A DNA stretch of 64,000 nt, taken from Setophaga petechia (lineage: Eukaryota > Chordata > Aves > Passeriformes > Parulidae). The stretch lies in NCBI GenBank assembly GCA_024362935.1, contig JANCRA010000168.1:62001-126000 (forward strand), read 5' to 3'. Below the pieces are notes generated by a model, which saw only the letters and a program-made list of their open reading frames with translations, was not told the origin of the DNA and made no database searches. Every line of letters starts with the position of its first letter. The stretch's first letter is position 1. Below are positions 7,401-15,843 of this stretch, in pieces. A program made the translations under genes and the position numbers.

Positions 7401-8421
7401 GCTCTGCTCCCTGTGAAGACCCTTCTTCAAAGAGCAGCCAGGAAAGGCTGTCCCAGTGGCCGCGCCTTCTGCATTCCCTGTGCCCTCTCCTCCTCTCTGC
7501 GCCCATCAGCCGCCTCTTACCGGAACGCTGCCGCGTGCCTGGTGCAGGCAGTGCAGGGCACGCTCCAGGTTAGCTGCTGCCCCGGGAAGGCCACGGGAGC
7601 TGGCCATGTCCAACAGTTCTCTTACTGCAAGCACAAGAAAAAGGCAGCGAAAATCAGCCTTGAGGCCAGGCAGGGCAAAGGTTGCCCTGCAAGGCAGAAG
7701 GAAAGCCCAGGAGCTAAAGACAGCAGCTAGGAGAGCACAAAAAGGAGAGTAAAGACAGCGCCAGCTGAACCAAGGCCCCACGCACTGCTGGCTGTCCCTT
7801 CAAAGCAGCTTCTGTCATAAGAAGCGAGGCCCAATCTCCCCTCTTCCAGTGGCAAATGGCCCTGAGCAATTTGGAGAGCAAGATGCTTGCTCCTTTTCCT
7901 GCTCTGCTGCAAAAGCAGAGCATTCTCCTTGCCTCTCACACTTCTACACGAGAAGATGGGCCAGACAAGGAGAGAAGCAGAGCCTGCAAAACGCCGCCTT
8001 TTGCCGCAAAAGCAGCCTTTGAAAGACTCAAGTTTTTCAGGGGTGGAAGGAAAGCTTGAAGCAAAGCTACCTCTGTCAGGATTTTGCATGTCAGAGTCAT
8101 CTTCCTCCCAGGGCTTCCAGACCAGGCTTGCATGCTCTTCTTCCTCGCTTGGTGATCTGCTCTGCAGCTCTGGGAGCTCAGCCTGAAAGTCGCTGCCAAC
8201 ATTGATGTGCCTAAAGGAAGAAGGAGTTGAAGGGAAGAAGGGCAAGTGGTCAAGAGACCCTGTCTGTGGAGCCACAGGCTTGAAGCAATCCCAGCCTGAC
8301 TCTGAAAGAGCACGTCTCCTCCTCGCCATTCCTCCACTTTGCTGTCCTTTAACCCTAGGCCAAAACTCACGGCTCAGTGTGGGCTCTTGCTTTTCTTTTT
8401 GATTCTGCCTCTCCTTTCCAC
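4338..8421 (-). CDS. Gene copy 2: ZNF541-like ELM2-SANT-C2H2 HDAC cofactor
   Basis: Spliced gene with exons E1 8071..8421, E2 7521..7624, E3 6895..6970, E4 6471..6559, E5 5867..5950, E6 5430..5621 (probable), E7 4899..5062 and E8 4338..4434. Phases agree at every junction from E1 to E8. Residue numbers count from the first whole codon of E1: ELM2 about 72 to 176, SANT about 178 to 224, basic stretch 318 to 326, C2H2 finger 348 to 368 (C-x2-C-x12-H-x3-H), basic tail 379 to 383, stop after 384. In known ZNF541/TRERF1/MIDEAS proteins the ELM2-SANT pair binds HDAC1/2; ZNF541 acts in meiotic germ cells. This order and the motifs VWKPW, ALHCL, DYHYAG, QCVEYYYSWKK and FPC-x-x-CKR-VF identify the family; ZNF541 is the closest I recognise. 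The N-terminus is unresolved. E1 here is 351 nt, one base longer than in most copies. Confidence 0.82.
4899..5062 (-). CDS. Exon E7 of copy 2: basic region and first half of C2H2 finger
   Basis: Acceptor TTTGATTTCCAG, weak donor ACG|GTGCGC; 164 nt, phase 0 in and phase 2 out. It is GC- and CpG-rich. It encodes a Lys/Ser/Pro segment, a basic cluster GKRSRKRAR (possible nuclear localisation), a CPCC motif, a Pro-rich stretch, then FPCGQCK, the Cys pair of a C2H2 finger. The next codon is split and is completed by E8. FPC-x-x-C is the start of the C-terminal finger in ZNF541, TRERF1 and MIDEAS, which fixes the frame. If the donor is not used the frame stops shortly after, at about 4841. Confidence 0.8.
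5386..5404. repeat. (CT)n microsatellite in intron 6
   Basis: A short run of CT dinucleotides on the plus strand, just downstream of the E6 donor on the gene strand. Its length looks the same in every unit I compared, unusual for an old dinucleotide run and consistent with recent homogenisation of the array. Confidence 0.6.
5430..5621 (-). CDS. Exon E6 of copy 2 (probable): Ala-rich linker
   Basis: The acceptor is CTTGACTCTCTCCAG and the donor CCG|GTAAAGAG; 192 nt, exactly 64 codons, phase 0 on both sides. It therefore inserts cleanly between E5 and E7 but could also be skipped. The frame is open in every copy. It begins MAFSRAGTLADSYHTLH, has two or three scattered Cys and a run of six Ala. 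I do not recognise it in ZNF541 relatives, so it may be lineage-specific or alternatively spliced. Copies 2, 5 and 6 have Cys, and copies 3, 4, 7, 8 and 9 have Arg, in the CL-x-GY segment. Confidence 0.5.
5867..5950 (-). CDS. Exon E5 of copy 2: second half of SANT
   Basis: Acceptor CTCTTGACAACAG, donor CAG|GTGAGG; 84 nt, phase 0 to 0. It encodes IQTKTVAQCVEYYYSWKK, helix 3 of SANT. The YY-x-x-KK pattern (residues 219, 220, 223, 224) matches the inositol-phosphate contact residues described for HDAC-bound SANT domains of SMRT and MTA1. The tail is VHQLASTLAQ here and in copy 3, EHQVASTLAQ in all other copies. Confidence 0.9.
6471..6559 (-). CDS. Exon E4 of copy 2: first half of SANT
   Basis: Acceptor TTTTTATTGCCAG, donor CAG|GTAAAG; 89 nt. 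It encodes SDRWTPEEKESF, KAFHTYGKDFHLI and HKQ: the conserved Trp of helix 1 and the KA-x-x-x-Y-x-KDF-x-LI of helix 2. The sequence looks identical in all eight copies in the window, so it is the least variable exon seen here. Confidence 0.9.
6895..6970 (-). CDS. Exon E3 of copy 2: end of ELM2
   Basis: Acceptor GATCTTGCAG, donor CAG|GTAAGC; 76 nt, phase 0 in and phase 1 out. It encodes EALQMLLSGG, a Pro-rich turn, and ADYHYA, the end of ELM2 and the linker to SANT. The split Gly codon continues in E4. Copy 6 has Glu in place of Gln in EALQMLL. Confidence 0.88.
7521..7624 (-). CDS. Exon E2 of copy 2: middle of ELM2
   Basis: Acceptor CTTGTGCTTGCAG, donor CCG|GTAAGAG; 104 nt, starting with two bases of a split Val codon and ending in phase 0. 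It encodes VRELLDMASS followed by a PG-x-x-x-N-x-x-x-ALHCL motif, the most conserved part of ELM2 in the ZNF541/TRERF1/MIDEAS group. The usual PGGGTN appears as PGAAAN. The last codon is Pro in this copy. Confidence 0.88.
8071..8421 (-). CDS. Exon E1 of copy 2: first half of ELM2
   Basis: The acceptor is a pyrimidine tract ending TTTCAG at 8422; the donor is AGAG|GTAGCT at 8070. The first 70 residues are basic and polar with a MARRRRA cluster, then Phe/Pro-rich. From HINVGSDFQAELPELQ onwards the sequence is an ELM2 N-terminal half, including the hallmark ASLVWKPW. The exon ends in phase 1 (codon G|TA with E2, giving Val). In copies 2 and 3 a 1-bp length change in the T-run at about 8389..8402 makes it 351 nt instead of 350. 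The ELM2 frame downstream is unaffected, but the phase needed from the preceding exon changes. Read-through of the donor gives the long open frame that continues into intron 1. Confidence 0.85.
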
Positions 8422-11400
8422 CTGAAAGAGAGCAAAACAATGCTGCCGTTAAAACTCCTTCTGCCCAGGATATGTCAGTAGCCTTCCTTCTCATCCTGCT
8501 CATCATTGCAAAGCCCCAGCTCCTCTGTCCCAGCTCCTTTCTCTTTGCTGTCATTGCCGCCTTTTGGAGGTGGAATTTCCTAGGCAGGAGCCTCTAGCAG
8601 TCAGCAGCTTCCTCAGGAGGGGAAGCAGAAGGCCATGCACTAGTCTCTTCAGTCCTGGGGCCGCTGACAAGAGCCAGGAGAATGGCCTGGAAGATGTGCC
8701 AGGGCAGGCTTAGGTTGGCTACAAGGAAACGCTTCTTCACCCAGAGGCTGCTTGGGCACTGCAACAGCCTCCCCAGGCAAGGGCTCCCAGCACCAAGCCT
8801 GACTGAGCTGCAGCAGTCTTTGCACACTGCCCTTGGGCACAGGGTGTGGTTGCTGAGGCTGCCCTGGGCAGGCCCTGGAGCTGGGCTCCCTGATCTTTGA
8901 GAATCCCTTCCAAGCCAGAAATTTCTGTGCTGCTGTGATGGTGTTCCTGAGAAGATGGCATTTCACAGCTGCCCCTAAGCATGAGGCAGAAGCAGCCCAA
9001 CATGCATTGAAAAAATTATCGATGAAGATATTAAAAGACAATGTATCTAGAAGCCATTGTAACTATGCAAGTCTATCAGAATTGCTGATAGCAGATCATT
9101 TTTGAAGTTGAAAGCCTTTGTTTGAGGAGAAGCGCAGTAAAATGCTTCCATGCCCTGAACGACAGGGATCCCAGAGGAGAAGTGCCACATTCTGCTTTTG
9201 AAGCTTTGCAGCAGGTGTGAGCAGAGTCAGGGCATAAAGGCATTTGTAGACACTGAGCCCCTGAACTCCTGAGCCATGAACAACTTGTTTTGGGGTCACC
9301 ACAAGAGAGTTTTAGGAGTGAAATGGTTGCTGAGAGCTTTCAATCAGGTCCTGCGTGGACGAGGACCTGCAACTGCACTGTGACACCTGTCTACGTCCTC
9401 TAAGGAAAGGTGTGTGTTTCCCCTGGAGGCAAGATGATGCCTTCAGAAGCTGCAGCCTGCTTTCATGTGGAAGCTGGTGTGGGGAAAGTGAGCACGCAGC
9501 CAGTGTGTGGTGCTTGGTGAGAGAGGCAGCTGGAGCCTCCTGCCCTTGGGTTGGTGCTTTGAAGGCAAAGGGGGATTTTCTTACCTTTGACATCCCAAAG
9601 TGCTGTGGGGATGCCTGGCGGCAGAGGTGGAGACCAGGATGTCGGTGCAGAGGCCGGGTGAGGCGCTGAGTGCACAAGGTGGCTGGTCAGAGAAAGCCCA
9701 GGAGCTGATGCTGCAGCTGCTGCTCCAGCGCTGCTCCATCAGCGTTCCACCAACGGCCACAGGAGCAGGAGACAATGACAGTTGCTATGGGCACAGCTCA
9801 ACATTCCATGTAGAAGCCCAGGGGAGTCATGGGACTGAAAGAGGCCAGGGCCACCTCTGCCCCTTTTACTTCTTCTGCTGCAAGTTTGCCCTGAGAACCT
9901 TCCCATTGGGGCTTTTCTCCTCAGTCGTCTGATGAGAGGGGCAAAAGCAGTGCAGGGACAGCCCTGGCTCTTCTTGGTGCTTCTCTGGAGGCTGCCTCCA
10001 GCTGAATGTGCACAGGAGCCTGGCTCTGTCCAAGGGCCCAGACCTCATCTCCTGCCCTGGAGAAGCAGAAGGACTCCTCCTGCTGGCTCTCCTCCAGCTC
10101 TGAGAGGAGCTAGAATTTGCAAGAATCTGTCCAGCGCAGAGCCATCTCCAAAGCTTCCTCTCAACGTGGAGCCATTCATCCTGCCCCCTTTCTCAATTCT
10201 CCTTTGGCTGCCCAGCAATGTCACTTGATGCTTTCCCTCTTTTGGGGCTCTCAGCTGCTCTCCCACCTCATCACTCCTTCCTTGAAACTTGCAGAAACAG
10301 CATGTTTCTCAGGGCAACTGATGGGGACACACACACACAGGTGCAGCACACCGGCATTTCTGTAGCAACCATGAATGCAGAATTTCTATATCCCTCTTCC
10401 AGCTGCCTTGCAGAAGCTAGGTGTTTATCTGCAAAGACTCTGGGATTCCTGTCATCGGGGAACACTAGCAGAATTACTTTTGGTCACTGATGGCCCTCTC
10501 GTTTGTTTTAATGCCTAGATCCCAGATATGACAAAAGCCGGCCAGTTTGGCTGCTTTCCTGCCTATGCTCAAGGAAAAGCAAATCTTGCTTCAGTCCCAA
10601 TCTTGCTTCCTTCCCAGCCTGCCCGTTAGCCACATGCCAGCAAAGTGAGGCCGCAGATGGAACAAGTCCCACTGCAACGCAGATACTTTGTAGGCTCCAA
10701 AGCCCAGCTGCACCGGCTCCATCACACAAGGACAAGCTTCCCTCGGCTTGCCACAAGCAGCCTGGCAATTGCCCCCTCCCTCAGCCCCTCTCCACCCTCC
10801 ACAGCCCCTGCCACCAAAGCCTTGCTAGGCAGTGCCATTTGCTGGGCTAGATAAAAGAGTGACTTTGATTCTTCTTTGCTGCAAATACCTAAGCTGTGAG
10901 AAGTGAGAGGAGAAGGATCACACCCGCTCTGCTTTAGCTAAGGAGATTGCTGGAGGCCCAGAGTGGGAGACTGGTCCTTGAAAGAGAACCTGAAACTGAA
11001 CTCCTGCTGCCTTGGTGGTGCATGTGGATATGAATTGGATAGAATCGGAGAGGTCAGAAAGGTCCTCCAAGGTGGTCAGGTCCATCAGTCGTCCAAAATG
11101 AAACAAAGTGATGTTGCTGGGCTACAAAAAGGACTAAAGCCGCTGCTTTTACGCCAGAAAAGATGGTGAGACCAGAGCACTGCTTTAGATCCTATCCATT
11201 GAATTAAACAAAGCCTCCCTTTCCATTCCCAGCTGAGAGCTTTAGGAATCAACGGATGAAGCCCCAGCGTTGTTTCACTGGCAGTAAAGGAGACACACCT
11301 TTGCAAGTCCTTTGCCAGCTGAGCAAGGGGCTGGGCCAGGGGGAGGTGGCGTGTGCCCAGATTCTTCTCTCAGGCCAAGTGCCCTGTTTGAAGCACCAGG

Positions 11401-11759
11401 CAAATGGAACAAGTAGTGCCGGAGTGATTTCATACAGACAAAAAGACAAAATGGAACAAAGATGGTTTAATGAGAAAGACACATTGTGTCTCAACAAAGG
11501 CAAAATGACAAAAGACGGAGCGTAGCCAACACCAAACCTCTTACATTTGCTGATCAATCTAATACTACTAATAAATCTTGAATAATCCTAATGTATCTTA
11601 ACTAAGATGTTGAGGAGATTCCTAATAGGGATTCCTATCATGTCAACTAACTAATTCAACAAACCTAGAAACTTAGAAAACAGTCTCTTCTTCCTATCTT
11701 TCCTATTTAGTCCTATGGACGCCTAACACTTGCTGGCCCTGGACGAGCTACAGCCTTGT

Positions 11760-14700
11760 CTAATTTGGCCTTTTCTTCTTGGGGAGAGGCTCTGCTTCCT
11801 TGCGAGGGCGATGTCTTCTCCTGTGTTTGTTCCTTTCCTTCATGGTTTCAAACACCCTGGAAGATAGGAAACAAAGCATCCGCTGGTCAGTTTAGTAGAC
11901 ACCATTCAAGCAAGGGCCAAGATCTGGGTTTTAGTGTGAATGTCTGTCTTTTTGGGCACTGGCACATTGGTTAATTGATCAGCACCATGAGTGCCATCTT
12001 TCTTGTTCCAGTGCCTTGAAAAGTCTTCCTCCTTTTGCTGCATCCTATCTGGAATTTGACCAGCAGCATCAAAGCAAGCTTGGATGGATCTATTCCTACA
12101 CTTGCATCAACTGTGTCTTGTTGGGGCACGGCAAGGTTTCATGGTGAATGCTGGGTTTGAACGAAGCTCTTTGGGTTCGAGGTGGCTTGTAAGCTTGAGC
12201 ACGGCTGCGAGGGGCCATGCTGCAAGTGCCCCCAGCTTGCCCTGCAGTGCCGATGGAAAGGGTCAGCCTGTTTTAGTCCAAAGGCGCAGCTTTGAGCAGA
12301 AAGAGGAGGAACTTGCGCACCGTTTGCACTGCCCGCAGGGAAAGGGGCCTGCCGCCGAAGGGGGCGGCTGGCGCGGTTGGCAGCAGGGACAGTCGGCGCT
12401 GCGAGCCCTCTTGCGGCTTCTCTTGCCTGTCTCGCCATTCTCCTTTCTGGGGGGGCTTTTGCTGCTCTTTGCTTGGCCCACACCCTGGAAATCAAAGAAT
12501 CCTTGTCAATCTTTCCTTCCTCTCAGCAGGCTGGAAATCAGGGCATCCAGCAGAAAAATCTATCAGCCTAAGCAAATCCTTCCAAACCGGAAAGAGCTGA
12601 GGAAACGGCTGCGTTTTTTGCCAGTGGGCTGCGGCAGGCTGCCAAGCCAGAGCTTGGAGGGAAATACTCCTGTTTTCTAGGGGCCAAAGGGCTGGGATAA
12701 ATAGCAGGGTATCTAGAGTCCAACATTTCCATCAATGTCTAGGGAATGGGATTTCAATCCAGTCACATTAGGGAAGACACATGGTTAGGCATTTTATACA
12801 ACCCAAGAGAATCTCTCTCTCTCTCACTGTGTGAACCAAATTTCTCTTTACCGGTAAGGAAAGTTTTAGGGGAGTCGCAGCAGCGGCAGCTGCTTCTTGG
12901 GGAGGATGCTGGCATGCTACAAAATCTCCCTGAAAATCTGCAGCATATCCACGAAGGCAGCCCGCATTGCTGATGTCAGCAAGCAGTGGGGAATGAAGGG
13001 TGTGATAGGAGTCAGCCAGGGTACCAGCCCTTGAGAAAGCCATCTGGAGAGAGTCAAGGCCCATTTTGGCGGCAGTGCTGCTTTCTTGGCTCAAAGTTAT
13101 GCTCCAGAATTGCGTCTTTCAGGGCAGCAGCATGAGGAAGCCCTGGGCAGCCTCTGCTGTGCCTTTCCCATGGCATGGGACGATGCCATCCTGGCAAAGC
13201 GGCGTTTGGCATGGCTGGCCAGCAGGTTTTCTCCCCTTCCCCCAGTTTCTCCACCCTCCTGGCACGTCTGGACTTTCTTCCCCCTCACCTGAGCAAGAGT
13301 GCTGGCAAGTTGATGCACCTTTTTCCAAGAGTAGTAGTACTCCACACACTGTGCCACGGTCTTAGTCTGGATCTGTTGTCAAGAGAAAAAGAAGGAGTCT
13401 AAAGTGGAGTAGGGTGCATTGGGGAAAAAGTCAAATATGGAGCAAAACCAGGAATTGAAATCATGAAGTAGAGGGAGTAGGGTGTCCAATGAAATCAACA
13501 TGGAGAAAGAGAGGCATCATGCAATGGAGTAAACCGTGTCTTATGCTAGGTGGTAACACACGTCATGCACAGATCAACAACAAATCCATCTAGCACACTT
13601 CTTCTTTCCCGCTTCACTCCAGTTCTGGCAGCGCCAGGTCTTGTGGAAGCAGCAGCAAAGCTGTGCCAAGGGCCTGACAGAATCAAGCTTCATCTTCCAC
13701 AAGAGCTTGGAGAAAAGGGCCGCAGAGGCAGGATCGTCCTTTTCACACAGGCCTTTGATGTCCCGTTTTGTTCCTACTTGAACATACTTGGGACTTGAGA
13801 AGAGAGAGACTGAAGGCCAGTGTTTGCTAGCAGAAATAAGCCAGCTTTCCTCCTGATGAACTGCTCAGGTAAAGAATGTCCCGTGGCTTTACCTGCTTGT
13901 GGATGAGATGAAAATCCTTGCCGTAGGTGTGGAAAGCCTTTTGGAAGGACTCCTTCTCCTCAGGTGTCCATCTATCAGAGCCTGGCAATAAAAAGCAGCA
14001 GGTGAATGGATCCCTTGATGCACGTGAAGCAGATCCCGCTGGCTGCCGACAGAAAATCCTGGCAGGCCCTCATTGACGTCTGTGTACGTGTCTGCTCCCT
14101 CAGAAGGTAGTGAAGACAGGAGCAGGCATTCCCCCGGCAAAAGGATTGGAAAAGAAGTCAAGCGCAAGGACTAGATGCTGGTGCTTTCCCCAGCCCCCGA
14201 GAAGACAAGACCTTGTGCTGCTGTTAAGCACAGTTTGTTGAAGCAGAAATGCTTGCCACAAGAATGAAGGGGACGGCAGCAGCTGTCAGTGACGGAAGAA
14301 GTTCTGCTTTGCTTACCTGCGTAATGATAATCAGCCATGGCATGGCCTGGAGCTGTTGGAGGTCCCCCTGAGAGCAACATCTGCAGAGCCTCCTGCAAGA
14401 TCAAAAGGGGAGAAGGCTTTAGCCACCCCACCACATTCCAAATGAGCCCAAAATCACAGACGCTGCCTTTCAGCTCTTTTGCCTCTTCACACATTCAAGC
14501 GACTGTATGCCATGTGGGTGAAACACTGTCATTTGCTCCCAGTGGCTAGTTTTTGCTGCCCAAGCCTTTGATCCTGGTCCCCAAGAGTGGCATTTTGCAC
14601 AGAAACCTCATGATTTTGCTGCTCCTGCACCCAGAATGGCCTCAGCTGACTGAGGCTTCTAGCAATTTGCCCTCCAAATGTCTTGGAGAAGCCAGATCTC

Positions 14701-15843
14701 CGGGCGATTGACAAGGCAGCAGGAGCTTGTGCCGCCACCGCCGCCAGGAGGGAGATTGTCCCTGCTGGAGCCGTTTGGGCTGAGACCCGGTGCAGCTGGA
14801 AGAGACACAGCAGGCAGCAAGTGCTCTGCTCCCTGTGAAGACCCTTCTTCAAAGAGCAGCCAGGAAAGGCTGTCCCAGTGGCCGCGCCTTCTGCATTCCC
14901 TGTGCCCTCTCCTCCTCTCTGCGCCCATCAGCCGCCTCTTACCGGAACGCTGCCGCGTGCCTGGTGCAGGCAGTGCAGGGCACGCTCCAGGTTAGCTGCT
15001 GCCCCGGGAAGGCCACGGGAGCTGGCCATGTCCAACAGTTCTCTTACTGCAAGCACAAGAAAAAGGCAGCGAAAATCAGCCTTGAGGCCAGGCAGGGCAA
15101 AGGTTGCCCTGCAAGGCAGAAGGAAAGCCCAGGAGCTAAAGACAGCAGCTAGGAGAGCACAAAAAGGAGAGTAAAGACAGCGCCAGCTGAACCAAGGCCC
15201 CACGCACTGCTGGCTGTCCCTTCAAAGCAGCTTCTGTCATAAGAAGCGAGGCCCAATCTCCCCTCTTCCAGTGGCAAATGGCCCTGAGCAATTTGGAGAG
15301 CAAGATGCTTGCTCCTTTTCCTGCTCTGCTGCAAAAGCAGAGCATTCTCCTTGCCTCTCACACTTCTACACGAGAAGATGGGCCAGACAAGGAGAGAAGC
15401 AGAGCCTGCAAAACGCCGCCTTTTGCCGCAAAAGCAGCCTTTGAAAGACTCAAGTTTTTCAGGGGTGGAAGGAAAGCTTGAAGCAAAGCTACCTCTGTCA
15501 GGATTTTGCATGTCAGAGTCATCTTCCTCCCAGGGCTTCCAGACCAGGCTTGCATGCTCTTCTTCCTCGCTTGGTGATCTGCTCTGCAGCTCTGGGAGCT
15601 CAGCCTGAAAGTCGCTGCCAACATTGATGTGCCTAAAGGAAGAAGGAGTTGAAGGGAAGAAGGGCAAGTGGTCAAGAGACCCTGTCTGTGGAGCCACAGG
15701 CTTGAAGCAATCCCAGCCTGACTCTGAAAGAGCACGTCTCCTCCTCGCCATTCCTCCACTTTGCTGTCCTTTAACCCTAGGCCAAAACTCACGGCTCAGT
15801 GTGGGCTCTTGCTTTTCTTTTTGATTCTGCCTCTCCTTTCCAC
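11760..15843 (-). CDS. Gene copy 3: ZNF541-like ELM2-SANT-C2H2 protein
   Basis: Exons E1 15493..15843, E2 14943..15046, E3 14317..14392, E4 13893..13981, E5 13289..13372, E6 12852..13043, E7 12321..12484, E8 11760..11856. Like copy 2 it has the 351-nt E1 (AELPELQ, SPSEEEEH, WEEDD, MQNPDR) and the VHQL tail of E5. It differs from copy 2 in E6, where Arg replaces Cys. All splice sites of the model are kept and no stop was seen in frame. Confidence 0.82.

Larger units (their letters stand above)
1..7422. repeat. Array unit 1 (7422 bp)
   Basis: Holds E2, E1 and E0 of gene copy 1 and exons E8 to E3 of gene copy 2. It is the only unit whose E2 ends in a Leu codon rather than Pro. Its E1 is the 350-nt form. 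Its E5 is the Val/Leu form shared only with unit 2. Confidence 0.95.
7423..14844. repeat. Array unit 2 (7422 bp)
   Basis: Carries the 351-nt E1 with a 1-bp insertion, and lacks the splice-donor-like site near 10497 that most units have. It is nearly identical to unit 3 until about 13150, where its 3' part matches unit 1 instead. Confidence 0.95.
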
